In this document: positions 1 through 9,065 of the stretch, one piece after another
How positions within the stretch are numbered: position 1 is the stretch's first letter
How the letters are laid out: the number at the start of each line of letters is the position of its first letter
Assembly: GCF_001720485.1 (NCBI RefSeq)
Contig: NZ_CP017114.1
Location: 2,666,001-2,730,000 of the forward strand
Direction: 5' to 3'
Length of the DNA: 64,000 bases
Source of the DNA: Cobetia marina
GTDB taxonomy: Bacteria > Pseudomonadota > Gammaproteobacteria > Pseudomonadales > Halomonadaceae
Notes under the pieces: model-generated
What the model saw: only the letters and a program-made list of their open reading frames with translations
What the model was told of the DNA's origin: nothing
Databases searched by the model: none
Program-made: the position numbers and the translations under genes

Positions 1-1
1 A

Positions 2-1087
2 TTCAATCCCGGCATGGGCTGGACCATCGTACGCGTCATCGGCGCCTTGTTGATGACGATGGTCTATTTCGAGGTAGGGCCCGAGTGGGTATGGAGCCGC
101 AATACCGGCGGCGTAATGCTCTATGATGTTGGCCCAGTCGTCCTGGCCATCTACTTCCTGTCAGCACTGCTATTACCTCTGCTGACTGACTACGGACTAA
201 TGGAGTTCGCCGGCACCTTGTGCAGCCGCATGTTCGAGCGTCTCTTCGGCCTGCCGGGGAGAGCAGCAGTGGACTGCCTCGCCTCTTGGCTGTCAGCCTC
301 CAGCGTGGGCATCATCCTTACGACTCAGCAGTACCGTCAGGGGTTTTACAACAGTCGTGAGGCGTGCACGATCGCAACCAACTTCTCGATCGTCTCGATT
401 GCGTATTCTTACTTGCTGCTCAAGCTGATCGGCCTCGAGGAGATGTTCATTCAATGGTACATCGCCGTTGCCATCACCGGCGTCCTGTGCGCCATCATTG
501 TGCCCAAGCTGCCACCGCTACGTAACAAATTGCCGGTCTACCATCCCGCAGTCGGCAAGCAGCTCAAGACAGACCGTCGTCCTGGAGAAGGTGTACTGGC
601 CCTTGGTCTACGCCGCGCCGTCGAACGTGCCGAGCAAGCCAACTCTCCCACAGAACAGCTCAAGCAAGGGCTTCAGATCAGCGCAGATGTGGCCTTCTCC
701 ATCTATCCGGCCATGATGTTGGTGGGATGTGTCGGATTGGCACTGATCGAGTTCACCCAGTTATTCCAGGTGCTATCACTGCCATTGGTGCCCTATCTGG
801 AGTTATTGCGTCTTCCTGAGGCTGCTCAGGCAGCGCCCGCGCTACTCGCCGGCATCGTCGACAGCATCATGCCTTCCATTCTGGGTGCTGGAATCGAAAG
901 CGAAGTGACACGCTTCGTGATGGCGGGGGTCGCCGTCACTCAAATCATCTTCTTTACCGAAGCTGCCATCATCCTGGTCAGAGCTGACATTGGGCTCACA
1001 TTACGTGATCTGGTCATGATCTATGCCCTGCGAGTGCTGATCTCGCTGCCTATCCTCGCCCTGCTGGGACATTGGATGATCGGCTGA
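2..1087 (+). CDS. YjiH-type nucleoside-recognition (Gate) domain membrane protein, 5' truncated
   Basis: The reading frame is open to the window edge (F-N-P-G before the first ATG at 14), so the N-terminus is missing and only the last roughly 361 residues are seen. The protein is strongly hydrophobic with several predicted membrane helices and resembles the YjiH / nucleoside-recognition Gate-domain family of inner-membrane proteins, whose substrates are poorly defined. It ends 84 bp before the likely start of an amidohydrolase on the same strand, so co-transcription and uptake of the amidohydrolase substrate or product is a reasonable inference. The family call is from overall sequence character, not from a catalytic motif. 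Confidence 0.65.
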   Translation, partial: FNPGMGWTIVRVIGALLMTMVYFEVGPEWVWSRNTGGVMLYDVGPVVLAIYFLSALLLPLLTDYGLMEFAGTLCSRMFERLFGLPGRAAVDCLASWLSASSVGIILTTQQYRQGFYNSREACTIATNFSIVSIAYSYLLLKLIGLEEMFIQWYIAVAITGVLCAIIVPKLPPLRNKLPVYHPAVGKQLKTDRRPGEGVLALGLRRAVERAEQANSPTEQLKQGLQISADVAFSIYPAMMLVGCVGLALIEFTQLFQVLSLPLVPYLELLRLPEAAQAAPALLAGIVDSIMPSILGAGIESEVTRFVMAGVAVTQIIFFTEAAIILVRADIGLTLRDLVMIYALRVLISLPILALLGHWMIG

Positions 1088-1171
1088 TGAACGGGCGTGT
1101 ATCCCATAGTGATGCACGCTCGTGCCTCGCTCTTCTCTCGTGCTGTGCCTTCTCCTTTAGATTATGAGCTC

Positions 1172-2923
1172 ATGATAATGATTACCTCCAGCACCCTGTC
1201 GACACCTTCTTTTATAGCGGCCTCCTCACCGACAGAGACCGCCGATATCGTATTGATCAATGCCAACATCCATACCGTGGACGACAATACTCCCTGGGCG
1301 GAAGCCGTCGCGATTCGCAGTGGTCGCTTCATGGCCGTCGGTAATGAAGACGATGTGACACCATTCATTGGAGACCATACCAAGGTCATCGACCTTGAAG
1401 GTCGTTTCGTGATGCCCGGTCTTTATGACATGCATACTCACCCCGACCTGGCGCTGGCACCCGGCTATGCCGACTATCTGAATATCGGCCTTGAGGATCC
1501 CACCCCGGAGGAGGTCAAGCAGGCAATACTCGACTACGCCGACAGTCATCCGGGCGATGGCTGGATCTACGGCCAATATTTCGTGCGCTATACCTTCAAG
1601 CAGGCTGGGTTGGTCGCTGATCGTGACTGGCTGGACAGCTTCATGCCTGATCGCCCCGTGGCCATTCTTGATCGCTCATGGGGCTGCATGATGGTCAACT
1701 CGCGCGCGCTGGCGCTGGCAAACATTACCGCTGAGACTCAGGACCCACGTCATGGCTATATCGAGCGAGACTCCATTACCCATGAACCTTCCGGCATTCT
1801 GGTCGATGGTGCCTACGCCATCATCCACGCCACCATGCCACCAACACCGCAGCATGCGCTGACACGTGCCTATCGAGAGGGGCTGCATTTCCAGAGTGGA
1901 CATGGCGTGGTGGGCACCAAGTACGTGCACGTCTGCGAACACCGCCTGAATGCACTTCGCAGTCTCGATCAAGATGGCAAGCTTTCCGTCCGAGTAGAAG
2001 CAGCCATCAGCTGGCAGGATGATATCTTCCCGGTCAAACGGCGCTGGGAGCTACTGGCAGGAGAGCGTCATTACTATCGGAGCAATCGCCTGAATGCCAA
2101 TGCAGTGAAGTTTCACTTCGATGGTACTCATGAATCACGATCGTCCTATCTATCAACTCCCTGGCCAGGCGAGAAGAACTGGAGAGGACACCTGAATCTC
2201 ACGCCAGAGCATATCGTCGACATGGTGGTCGACATGGATCGCAAAGGGATTCGTGTCATCGCGCACTGCACCGGTGATGGAGCTTCCGATATCTTCCTGG
2301 ATGCCGTCGCTCAGGCAAGAGCACGCAATGGCAATAATGGCGTGCGTCATCAATGTGCCCATAGCACAACGCTACTGGACACCAACCTTGCACGCTTCAA
2401 GGCACTGGATGTCACTGCCGAATTCTCGCCCGTGGGATGGTTCCCCTCCTCCTTCGCGAATGCTCGCGCTGTCTTCGGCGAAGAACGCATGCAGCGTGCC
2501 TACAACTTCAAGGGCGTCATTGAGGCCGGCGGCAATGCCGTGATGGGGACAGACTGGCCAGTCTCCAGCCTGAACCCGTGGATCGGGTTCGAGGCCATGA
2601 TTACCCGTCAAAACCCCTATGGTGAAGAAGAGGGTCACTTCTTTGGCCAGCCCATCTCTCTTGAACAAGCCATTCGTGTCATGACGATCAACGGCGCATG
2701 GTGCATGGGTATCGAGCAACACGCCGGATCAATCTCCATCGGCAAGTCTGCCGATCTCATCGTGCTGGACCGTGACCTCTTCGATATCACCATCAAGGGA
2801 AATCTGCATGCCACACAAGTGGAGCTGACTCTGCTGGAAGGAGAAGTGACCTGGGATCGTCTGGGAGCCTTCACGGATACCGATATGGCTGCTACCTGGC
2901 AGGAACCACTGCCCGCCTTCTGA
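1172..2923 (+). CDS. YtcJ-type metal-dependent amidohydrolase (amidohydrolase family 3)
   Basis: About 583 residues. An N-terminal beta-sandwich strand (TADIVLINANIHTV) is followed by the metal-binding H-x-H in the segment MHTHPD, then a TIM-barrel with later conserved His (AHCTGDG, HQCAHS) and the C-terminal T-D-W-P-V and G-K-S-A-D-L-I-V-L-D segments typical of family 3 amidohydrolases. These hydrolyse C-N bonds of amides or cyclic amides; the substrate is unknown. The start is uncertain: a GTG at 1097 would add 25 residues that do not look like domain sequence, and the ATG at 1172 has only a weak ribosome binding site. It lies between a membrane protein and a CobW GTPase, which could be a metallochaperone for it. 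Confidence 0.85.
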   Translation: MIMITSSTLSTPSFIAASSPTETADIVLINANIHTVDDNTPWAEAVAIRSGRFMAVGNEDDVTPFIGDHTKVIDLEGRFVMPGLYDMHTHPDLALAPGYADYLNIGLEDPTPEEVKQAILDYADSHPGDGWIYGQYFVRYTFKQAGLVADRDWLDSFMPDRPVAILDRSWGCMMVNSRALALANITAETQDPRHGYIERDSITHEPSGILVDGAYAIIHATMPPTPQHALTRAYREGLHFQSGHGVVGTKYVHVCEHRLNALRSLDQDGKLSVRVEAAISWQDDIFPVKRRWELLAGERHYYRSNRLNANAVKFHFDGTHESRSSYLSTPWPGEKNWRGHLNLTPEHIVDMVVDMDRKGIRVIAHCTGDGASDIFLDAVAQARARNGNNGVRHQCAHSTTLLDTNLARFKALDVTAEFSPVGWFPSSFANARAVFGEERMQRAYNFKGVIEAGGNAVMGTDWPVSSLNPWIGFEAMITRQNPYGEEEGHFFGQPISLEQAIRVMTINGAWCMGIEQHAGSISIGKSADLIVLDRDLFDITIKGNLHATQVELTLLEGEVTWDRLGAFTDTDMAATWQEPLPAF

Positions 2924-2942
2924 CACCCGACTTCCTGACCAC

Positions 2943-2966
2943 GAGCCAAGCGAAGCGGCTTGGCTC
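2943..2966 (+). terminator. Stem-loop between amidohydrolase and cobW-like gene
   Basis: Perfect 9-bp stem GAGCCAAGC / GCTTGGCTC with a 6-base loop, 20 bp after the amidohydrolase stop and 20 bp before the next start. There is no T-run after it, so it may be an attenuating or RNA-stabilising hairpin rather than a full terminator. Confidence 0.45.
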
Positions 2967-2986
2967 AATAATGAGAAGAAACTCCC

Positions 2987-4024
2987 ATGACACAACAGCA
3001 CAGCATTCCCGTCACGCTGGTCGCAGGCTTTCTCGGTGCGGGCAAGACGACGCTGCTCAATCATCTACTCAACAGTGACCATGGTCGCCGCATGGCCGTG
3101 ATGGTGAATGATTTCGGGGCTATCAACATTGATTCACAGTTGATCGTCAGCCAGACCCAGACCACCGTCAGTCTGGCGAATGGATGTATTTGCTGCACGG
3201 TGGAGGGCGACCTGATCGCGCAACTTTCCACGCTGTTGGCAGACCCACAGACACGTCCCGAGCATCTGGTCATCGAAGCCAGCGGTGTCTCGAATCCGGT
3301 CAAGATCGCCAACACCTTGCGCTATCCTCAGTTTCGTCAGTCGCTCCATATCGATGGCATTCTGACGGTAGTCGATGCTGCTCAATTTGATGATCTGGAT
3401 AGTAATATGACACGGCTGGCCACCGAACAGCTCGATGCCGCAGATATCATCATACTCAATAAAACCGACCTGCTCACACCGGATCAACGCACTGCACTCA
3501 AGTCACGCTGGCTATATCCAAACGCACGCGTGATAGAAAGTGAACATGGGGTGGTTCCGCTGGCGTTATTGCTCGGCGTCGAAAGAAAGACCACTGCTGA
3601 ACCTGTCAGTCCTGATGGCCATCACGCCCCGGCACCGACGCCATCCACGACGACCTTCGAGACGTTCAAGACAGTACCTCACCAACACGATAGCCTGTTC
3701 GACACATGGAGCTGGCAAAGCGACATCCCGCTGAACCTGAAGGCTCTCCGCAACGTGATGGCCAGCCTCCCTGCCGCCATCTATCGTGCCAAGGGAATTT
3801 GTCATGTCGCGGAAGCTCGCGACCAGAGGTGCATTCTTCATCTTGTAGGAACGCGTTGCGAGATCACGCCTGCGGGGCCATGGAATGGAGCAACGCCAAG
3901 CACTCAATTGATCATGATTGGAAAGCGCGGCGTTATCGACGCCAATACCTTGAGGACGCTCCTTGAGGCATGTCATGACGAGGTAGAGACGAGCAGCCAT
4001 CCACTGATGCATTCAATAAAATAA
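2987..4024 (+). CDS. CobW/COG0523 family GTP-binding metallochaperone-like protein
   Basis: 345 residues. P-loop G-F-L-G-A-G-K-T-T at about 14-22, the family hallmark metal-binding C-x-C-C at residues 67-70 (G-C-I-C-C), the N-K-T-D guanine-specificity motif in the middle, and a CobW C-terminal domain. A linker contains His-rich stretches (DGHH and PHQHD) that could bind metal. COG0523 proteins use GTP hydrolysis to deliver Zn, Co or Fe to client enzymes. The client is inferred, not shown: the metal-dependent amidohydrolase directly upstream is the obvious candidate. The gene is full length for the family. Confidence 0.9.
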   Translation: MTQQHSIPVTLVAGFLGAGKTTLLNHLLNSDHGRRMAVMVNDFGAINIDSQLIVSQTQTTVSLANGCICCTVEGDLIAQLSTLLADPQTRPEHLVIEASGVSNPVKIANTLRYPQFRQSLHIDGILTVVDAAQFDDLDSNMTRLATEQLDAADIIILNKTDLLTPDQRTALKSRWLYPNARVIESEHGVVPLALLLGVERKTTAEPVSPDGHHAPAPTPSTTTFETFKTVPHQHDSLFDTWSWQSDIPLNLKALRNVMASLPAAIYRAKGICHVAEARDQRCILHLVGTRCEITPAGPWNGATPSTQLIMIGKRGVIDANTLRTLLEACHDEVETSSHPLMHSIK

Positions 4025-4058
4025 AGTCAGAGACTCATCTGACAAGTGAGCCCCAGAT

Positions 4059-4086
4059 AGGCGCCTTGCAGAAAGGTGAGGCGCCT
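4059..4086. repeat. Two copies of palindrome AGGCGCCT, possible terminator
   Basis: AGGCGCCT occurs at 4059-4066 and 4079-4086. Because each copy is self-complementary the two can pair into an 8-bp stem with a 12-base loop. It follows the cobW-like stop by 35 bp, so it may end that transcript. No T-run follows. Confidence 0.35.
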
Positions 4087-4169
4087 TCCCGGATGCCTAT
4101 TGCCCTACCGCTGCCGAATCGTGGCAGGTATCATCCCCAGCCCGTTCATCGCAGCCGAGGGAGGTTCCC

Positions 4170-5162
4170 ATGCCGATCCTGCACAGCATCATTCACCGTA
4201 TCGACAAGGGCAACAGCGAGACGCCGGCCCAGCTGGTGCCTGCCGCCACGACCCTGGCGGCATCCGATGCACTGGAGGATCTGGTGTCCGGGCTCAATGA
4301 TGCCTACCACGGCAAGGCCAAGAACTGGGGCCGTTTCAATGAAGACGCGCCTGCTGCCTTCCCCACGGAACTGGCGGCCTTCCTCGCAGGTGATAGCGAT
4401 TTCGCGAGCCTGACCCAGACGCTTGCCAGTCGTCTCATGCCGCTGATCGATGACAACCTCCCGACAGGCGGCCATCTGCTGGTGGTGGATCACCAACAGG
4501 GCGAGACGCGTCATCTGTTCATGGCGTTGCTGCACCATCGTGATGGCTTCGCGATCGACGAGACCCTTGCGGTGACGCCTGCCCGCCAGCTCAACCTGAC
4601 CCAGATGTCATTGGCCGCGCGACTGGATATCAGTCAGTGGCAAGGCAGCTCGACCTCTCACCCCTATCTGTCCTGGGCACGTGATCGCGGACGCACCAAG
4701 CTCGCCGAGGCCTTCGCCGAAACGCTGGGCGCGCAGGAGCAGCGGGATGCCGGCCAGGAAACCCGCACCCTGCTCAAGGCGTTCAGCGACTATGTCGAGA
4801 AGGAAGACATGGCCGAGGAAGCCAGCCGGCAGAAGACCGACACCCTGGTCGATTACGCCACCGACCAGGCCAAGCTCGGCGAGCCGATCACGCTGGACCA
4901 GCTGTCTGAGCTGATCGATGAGGAGCACCCGCAGGCCTTCTACGACCACATTCGCAACAGCGACTATGGGCTGTCACCGGAAATCCCGCCGGACAAGAAG
5001 ACGCTCAACCAGTTCAAGCGTTTCACCGGGCGCGCCGCGGGCGTCTCGATCAGCTTTGACTCGCACCTGCTGGGTGACTCAGTGGAATACGATGAGGCCA
5101 GCGATCGTCTGATCATCAAACAGGTCCCGACCGGCCTGCGCGATCAGCTCAAGCAGCGCTGA
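4170..5162 (+). CDS. ndpA: Nucleoid-associated protein NdpA/YejK (37-kDa)
   Basis: 330 residues, the usual length of the YejK/NdpA family of nucleoid-associated DNA-binding proteins. The N-terminal M-P-I-L-H-S-I-I-H-R-I-D-K and the later Y-H-G-K-A-K-N-W-G-R-F block are family hallmarks, as is the C-terminal G-V-S-I-S-F-D region. The start at 4170 is preceded by GAGGGAGG, a good ribosome binding site. The gene stands alone: the hairpin at 5193 follows, and the next gene is on the other strand. Its role is nucleoid association; nothing in the sequence specialises it further. Confidence 0.92.
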   Translation: MPILHSIIHRIDKGNSETPAQLVPAATTLAASDALEDLVSGLNDAYHGKAKNWGRFNEDAPAAFPTELAAFLAGDSDFASLTQTLASRLMPLIDDNLPTGGHLLVVDHQQGETRHLFMALLHHRDGFAIDETLAVTPARQLNLTQMSLAARLDISQWQGSSTSHPYLSWARDRGRTKLAEAFAETLGAQEQRDAGQETRTLLKAFSDYVEKEDMAEEASRQKTDTLVDYATDQAKLGEPITLDQLSELIDEEHPQAFYDHIRNSDYGLSPEIPPDKKTLNQFKRFTGRAAGVSISFDSHLLGDSVEYDEASDRLIIKQVPTGLRDQLKQR

Positions 5163-5192
5163 CGTTCTTCCCCTCCACTTCGCGCCAGACAT

Positions 5193-5229
5193 GACAAGGC
5201 CCCACGGAATCCTCCAGTGGGGCCTTGTC
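5193..5229. terminator. Bidirectional stem-loop terminator after ndpA
   Basis: Perfect 13-bp stem GACAAGGCCCCAC (5193-5205) / GTGGGGCCTTGTC (5217-5229) with an 11-base loop, between the convergent ends of ndpA and the aminotransferase gene. GC-rich stem; a long T-run is lacking. Confidence 0.75.
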
Positions 5230-5352
5230 GTCAGTGACGGAAGCTATCACGTCCGGGCGGGGCTATATTCGCGCCCATCGTCTCGTTCCTGCCTACAGCG
5301 CCGTGCCACTCGGACTCGAACTGACATCAGCTACCCTGTCGCGCTGTCTGGC

Positions 5353-6690
5353 TCATTTCGCCGTTGCCTTCAGGGATTGCTCGAACCTGTCCAGGAAGAG
5401 GTCGGCTTCCGAGCGTTCGATGCACAGTGGCGGGCGAATCTTCAAGGTACTGCCGGACTTGCCGGCCCCGCCGATCAACACGCCATTGCGCTTGAGGTCG
5501 TTGATCAACGCCGTGGTGCGCTGGGCGTCGGGCGCTCCGTCACGCGTCGGGTCACAAAGATCCAGCCCCAGGAACAGCCCGGCGCCTCTGACATCGCTCA
5601 CCTCCTCGAAACGTGCCTGAATATCCTGCAGCTGTCGCTTGAAGTACTCGCCTTGACGTGTGGCATTGGCCATCAGGTCTTCCTCGGCGATCACGTCCAG
5701 CACCGCCGTGCCTGCAGCCACTGCCACCGGTGAGCCACCGAAGGTATTGAAGTAGCCCACATCGGCGTTCAGGACCGCCAGCAACTCCTCGCGTGCCGCC
5801 AGCCCGGACATCGGGAAGCCGTTGCCCATCGGTTTGCCCATGGTCACCACATCCGGCGTCACGCCGTGGCGCGAGAAGCCCCACATCCCCTGCCCCGTGC
5901 GCCCGAAGCCGGGCTGGACCTCATCGGAGATGAACAGGCCGCCCCGGGCCTGCAGGAGTTCGACCGCGGGCTTCAGGAAACCTGCGGGGTCTGCATAGAT
6001 GCCATCGCTCGAGAAGATGGAGTCGACCAGCAGCGCCGCGCATCCATGGCCCCTCGCCTCCAGCTGTTCGATGCCGTACCGCACCTGCTCGGCGAACCAG
6101 GCGGCTGGGTCTGCCTGCTCACTCATCCGGGAGATCGGCAGGATATGTACGTGATCCGGCGGCGTTCCCTGCTTGTAGGAAGACGGTGAAACTTCCGTCA
6201 CGGCGGCCGTGTTGCCGTGGTAAGCCGCCTCGGTGACGATGATCCCCTGCCGGCCCGTCCAACCACGCGCCAGCCTCAGCGCCATGTCGTTGCTTTCACT
6301 GCCGGTACACATCATCACCAGTCGATTGAGCGCGCCCGGCAGGGTGTCCAGCAGGCGCTCGGCATAGCGATGGATGCCTTCGTGCAGATAGCGGTTGTGC
6401 ACGTTGAGGGTCCCCATCTGTTCGGCGACCGCCTGGACCACGCGAGGATGGCAGTGGCCGATGGACGGCACATTGTTGTAGACATCCAGGTAGCGCTTGC
6501 CTTGATCATCGAACAACCAGACCCGTTCCCCTCGTACGATGTGCAGCGGCTCCTCATAGAAGAGCATGGACGTCGGCCCTACCGTTTCCAGCCGCTTGCG
6601 CACCAGTGCGCCGATTCGCGCATCTGCCTTGTCGATGTGCGCCATGCTGAAGGCGTTCTGATCCAGAATCCCGCGTACCTTTTCCATCAC
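5353..6690 (-). CDS. Class III PLP-dependent aminotransferase / phospho-lyase-like enzyme
   Basis: 445 residues, fold type I class III. Visible features are the cofactor phosphate-binding G-S-E-S-N-D segment (around 130), D-E-V-Q-P-G-F-G-R-T-G, and the Schiff-base lysine K286 in M-G-K-P-M-G-N-G. It overlaps the upstream kinase gene by 4 bp, so the two are translationally coupled. In eukaryotes and bacteria, close relatives of this subclass paired with APH-type kinases are O-phosphoethanolamine or phospho-hydroxylysine phospho-lyases (ETNPPL/PHYKPL) rather than aminotransferases. Together with the EutR-like regulator nearby, I infer that it eliminates phosphate and ammonia from a phosphorylated amino alcohol. 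A true aminotransferase role is the alternative. Confidence 0.85.
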   Translation of the reverse strand: MMEKVRGILDQNAFSMAHIDKADARIGALVRKRLETVGPTSMLFYEEPLHIVRGERVWLFDDQGKRYLDVYNNVPSIGHCHPRVVQAVAEQMGTLNVHNRYLHEGIHRYAERLLDTLPGALNRLVMMCTGSESNDMALRLARGWTGRQGIIVTEAAYHGNTAAVTEVSPSSYKQGTPPDHVHILPISRMSEQADPAAWFAEQVRYGIEQLEARGHGCAALLVDSIFSSDGIYADPAGFLKPAVELLQARGGLFISDEVQPGFGRTGQGMWGFSRHGVTPDVVTMGKPMGNGFPMSGLAAREELLAVLNADVGYFNTFGGSPVAVAAGTAVLDVIAEEDLMANATRQGEYFKRQLQDIQARFEEVSDVRGAGLFLGLDLCDPTRDGAPDAQRTTALINDLKRNGVLIGGAGKSGSTLKIRPPLCIERSEADLFLDRFEQSLKATAK

Positions 6691-7841
6691 GCCATCCTCA
6701 CCTTGTCATTGATTGTCCGATCTGTACCTGTCCGAACAGTACTCGTCCGATCAACATCCGCCTGATCGTCGTGTTCCTGCATGCCCGGTGTCTGCACGCC
6801 CGGTGTCTGCACGCCCAGCGTCTGCACGACACCTTGCTGGCCCTCTCGTGACTGGCCCCCTCGTTGCTGAACATAGCGCCGCGCCATGATGGCCGTATCC
6901 CGGCTGAAACCATCACTCAATGTCTTGCCTTCCTTGCTTTCCTGATGCGTGGCCAGCCAGGCACACAGCAGAATGCGACGCAGCATGATGAAGGTATCCA
7001 GCATTGCCTCATCTGCTGACGAGAACTCGGCCACCGAGCGGTACCCCTTGATCCAGGCATCGCGCAGCTGCGGGACGCACGGATCCGTCTCGTGGAAGCT
7101 GATCGCCGCAGCGAAGTCATAGGCATACCAGCAGAAGCCGCAGTCATCGAAGTCGATGATCGCCATGCTGTCCTGTGACACCAGCAGGTTGGTCAAGCGC
7201 AGGTCGGCATGGACCAGACCGAAATGCTCTGGTGCCGTGCCATAAAGCGCGATTTCCGACTTGAGATAGGGGATGGCAGCATTGATGGCCTGGGCCTCTT
7301 CCACCGTCATGCCCGGCGCATTTCGCCAATCGCCCCACAGCCCACGGGGCGAGATCATGCTTTCCAGGTCCCAACGCTTGCGCACGAAGCCTTCCGGGGG
7401 CTGCCAGCGACGGCTGTGTTCGTGCAGCGTGGCATTCATCGCGCCCAGCCGTTCAAACCACTGCGGCAAGTCATCGCCGATATCCGGCTCACTGCCGACC
7501 ACATGCTCGAAGGCCACCACGTGCAGGGATTGCCCGCCGGCGGAGATGCTCAACACAGGGCTGCCTGTCGTGGTCATGACCGGGGCCGGCGTATTGATCC
7601 GTGCCGTCGTGCGCAGATCATCGATCCAGGCCAGCTCGGACTCGATCTCCTCCCGGCAGTGATAGTCCGGGCGGTGAACCCGAATGATGATCCTGCGTCC
7701 CGCCTCGTCATCCTCGGCCAGAAAGGTCGCGTTCTCTGACATGGTCAGCAGCGAGATCCGCGATGTTTCCGCCATGTGCCATTTTTCCAGGCAAGTGACC
7801 AACTCGTGTCTTGTTTGATTTATCAGAGTTTCCGTATACAT
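6687..7841 (-). CDS. APH/choline-kinase-fold phosphotransferase (ethanolamine- or hydroxylysine-kinase-like)
   Basis: 384 residues. The catalytic loop H-A-D-L-R-L-T-N (H211, D213, N218) and the metal-binding I-D-F-D-D (D230, D232) are those of the APH/homoserine-kinase superfamily. The last 55 or so residues, after the folded domain, are low-complexity, with three near-identical G-V-Q-T-P-type units encoded by a 15-bp tandem repeat and then an R/T/D-rich stretch. That tail looks like slipped-strand expansion and is probably disordered. The ATG is preceded by AGGTGG. The stop overlaps the start of the phospho-lyase-like gene (ATGA), implying consecutive steps: phosphorylation of an amino alcohol, then elimination. 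Confidence 0.8.
   Translation of the reverse strand: MYTETLINQTRHELVTCLEKWHMAETSRISLLTMSENATFLAEDDEAGRRIIIRVHRPDYHCREEIESELAWIDDLRTTARINTPAPVMTTTGSPVLSISAGGQSLHVVAFEHVVGSEPDIGDDLPQWFERLGAMNATLHEHSRRWQPPEGFVRKRWDLESMISPRGLWGDWRNAPGMTVEEAQAINAAIPYLKSEIALYGTAPEHFGLVHADLRLTNLLVSQDSMAIIDFDDCGFCWYAYDFAAAISFHETDPCVPQLRDAWIKGYRSVAEFSSADEAMLDTFIMLRRILLCAWLATHQESKEGKTLSDGFSRDTAIMARRYVQQRGGQSREGQQGVVQTLGVQTPGVQTPGMQEHDDQADVDRTSTVRTGTDRTINDKVRMA
6786..6830. repeat. 15-bp tandem repeat, three units, inside the kinase gene 3' end
   Basis: CGGTGTCTGCACGCC at 6786-6800 and 6801-6815, then a three-mismatch copy at 6816-6830. The 15-bp period keeps frame and encodes the G-V-Q-T-P repeats of the kinase tail. 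Confidence 0.85.
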
Positions 7842-8066
7842 CTCACCACCTCGCTGACATGGGGAGACCGGGGATCTTGCGGTCTCGGTGTCACACTTCG
7901 TCTGCGGTCAGAAGCCAGTGGCCAATCTCACGACCCACGATCTGGCTCACGGCATGACTCTGTGCGCGAAAGTTGCATGACTCAGACTAACGACAGCGCG
8001 AGGTGATGCGTTATCAGCATCCGGCAAAGCTGAAAATACCAACAAGAACAATGAGTTGATTGATCA
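7842..8066. promoter_or_regulatory. Divergent promoter region, kinase operon / AraC regulator
   Basis: 225 bp between the divergent starts at 7841 and 8067. It must hold the promoters of both transcripts and probably the AraC-type binding site. A TTGATTGATCAA palindrome lies just before the regulator start. No clear -35/-10 pair was picked out. Confidence 0.5.
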
Positions 8067-9065
8067 ATGCACGAAGATGTATCACGAACGGACGACAGTG
8101 ATGCCACCTGGCAGCACGGGATTTTCGAGCATGCACCAGGCAAGTGCACACGGGAGGCATGGGACGTCAATGAACAGGCGCATAACCTGACCGACTGGTC
8201 GCAACACTACGATCAGTACGGTCAGGGCGCCTTCTACGGACGTATCGATGAACTCCATCTGCCGGGAATGCAGGTATTCAAGGAATACACCAGCCAGGCA
8301 TTGGACCAGCAATGTCATGTCTGGCCGGATTCGCTGTGGATCGGTATTCCGGCTGAACGCCAGCCCTGCCGGATCAATGGCTACGCGCTTGAGGCAGGCG
8401 ATATCATGTGTCAGCCGGGCGGGCATGACTTCGCGCTGACCACGCCGGACGCCTTCGCGATCCATTGTCTCGTGCTGCGGCGTGACTGGCTGCTCACGGT
8501 GGTGGGGGAATCGGCGCTGACACTGCTGGAGAGTGACCCGCAACACACGATGCGCCTCGGGGTATCGCAGAAGACTCGCCGAGCGGTCACCTTCCTGATG
8601 GAAAGACTGCTCAAGCGGCAGCGTCAAGGGTTCGAAGTTCAGGTGCATCAGGGCATCCTGTCACTGGCCGTGACCGCCATCCTCGAGGAAAGGATACCCC
8701 TCACCGACCGCTATCCCAGCTACCACCACCGACGACAGGTCGTAGAGCGGGTGCGAGAGCATGTGAACGGCGCAGCGCCTGCCCCGATCAGCATCGACAT
8801 GCTCTGCGGCATCGCTCATGTCAGCCAGCGAACGCTGCACAACAGTTTCACCAGCATTCTCGGTATCAGCCCGATGCAGTTCATCCGCCTGAATCGCCTC
8901 AACCAGGTGCGGCGACGGCTGTGTGAACCTCAGGCAACGAGTACGATAGGACAGATCGCCAGCGACTGGGGCTTCTATCATCTGGGCCAGTTCGCGCAGG
9001 ACTATCGCCGCCTGTTTGGCGAGAGCCCCTCGCACACCCTGTCGCGCCATCGACGCAAGAGGTAG
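8067..9065 (+). CDS. AraC-family regulator, EutR-like
   Basis: 332 residues with a C-terminal AraC/XylS double helix-turn-helix (about 230-325: S-I-D-M-L-C-G-I-A-H-V-S-Q-R-T-L and I-A-S-D-W-G-F-Y-H-L-G-Q-F). The N-terminal half resembles, from memory, the enterobacterial ethanolamine regulator EutR, especially a stretch with L-T-D-W-S-Q-H-Y-D-Q, V-F-K-E-Y-T and V-W-P-D-S-L-W-I-G-I-P-A. It is divergent from the kinase/phospho-lyase pair, a common arrangement for a regulator and its target. Inferred role: activating that operon in response to ethanolamine or a related amine. No eut microcompartment or EutBC genes are present in the window. Confidence 0.85.
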   Translation: MHEDVSRTDDSDATWQHGIFEHAPGKCTREAWDVNEQAHNLTDWSQHYDQYGQGAFYGRIDELHLPGMQVFKEYTSQALDQQCHVWPDSLWIGIPAERQPCRINGYALEAGDIMCQPGGHDFALTTPDAFAIHCLVLRRDWLLTVVGESALTLLESDPQHTMRLGVSQKTRRAVTFLMERLLKRQRQGFEVQVHQGILSLAVTAILEERIPLTDRYPSYHHRRQVVERVREHVNGAAPAPISIDMLCGIAHVSQRTLHNSFTSILGISPMQFIRLNRLNQVRRRLCEPQATSTIGQIASDWGFYHLGQFAQDYRRLFGESPSHTLSRHRRKR

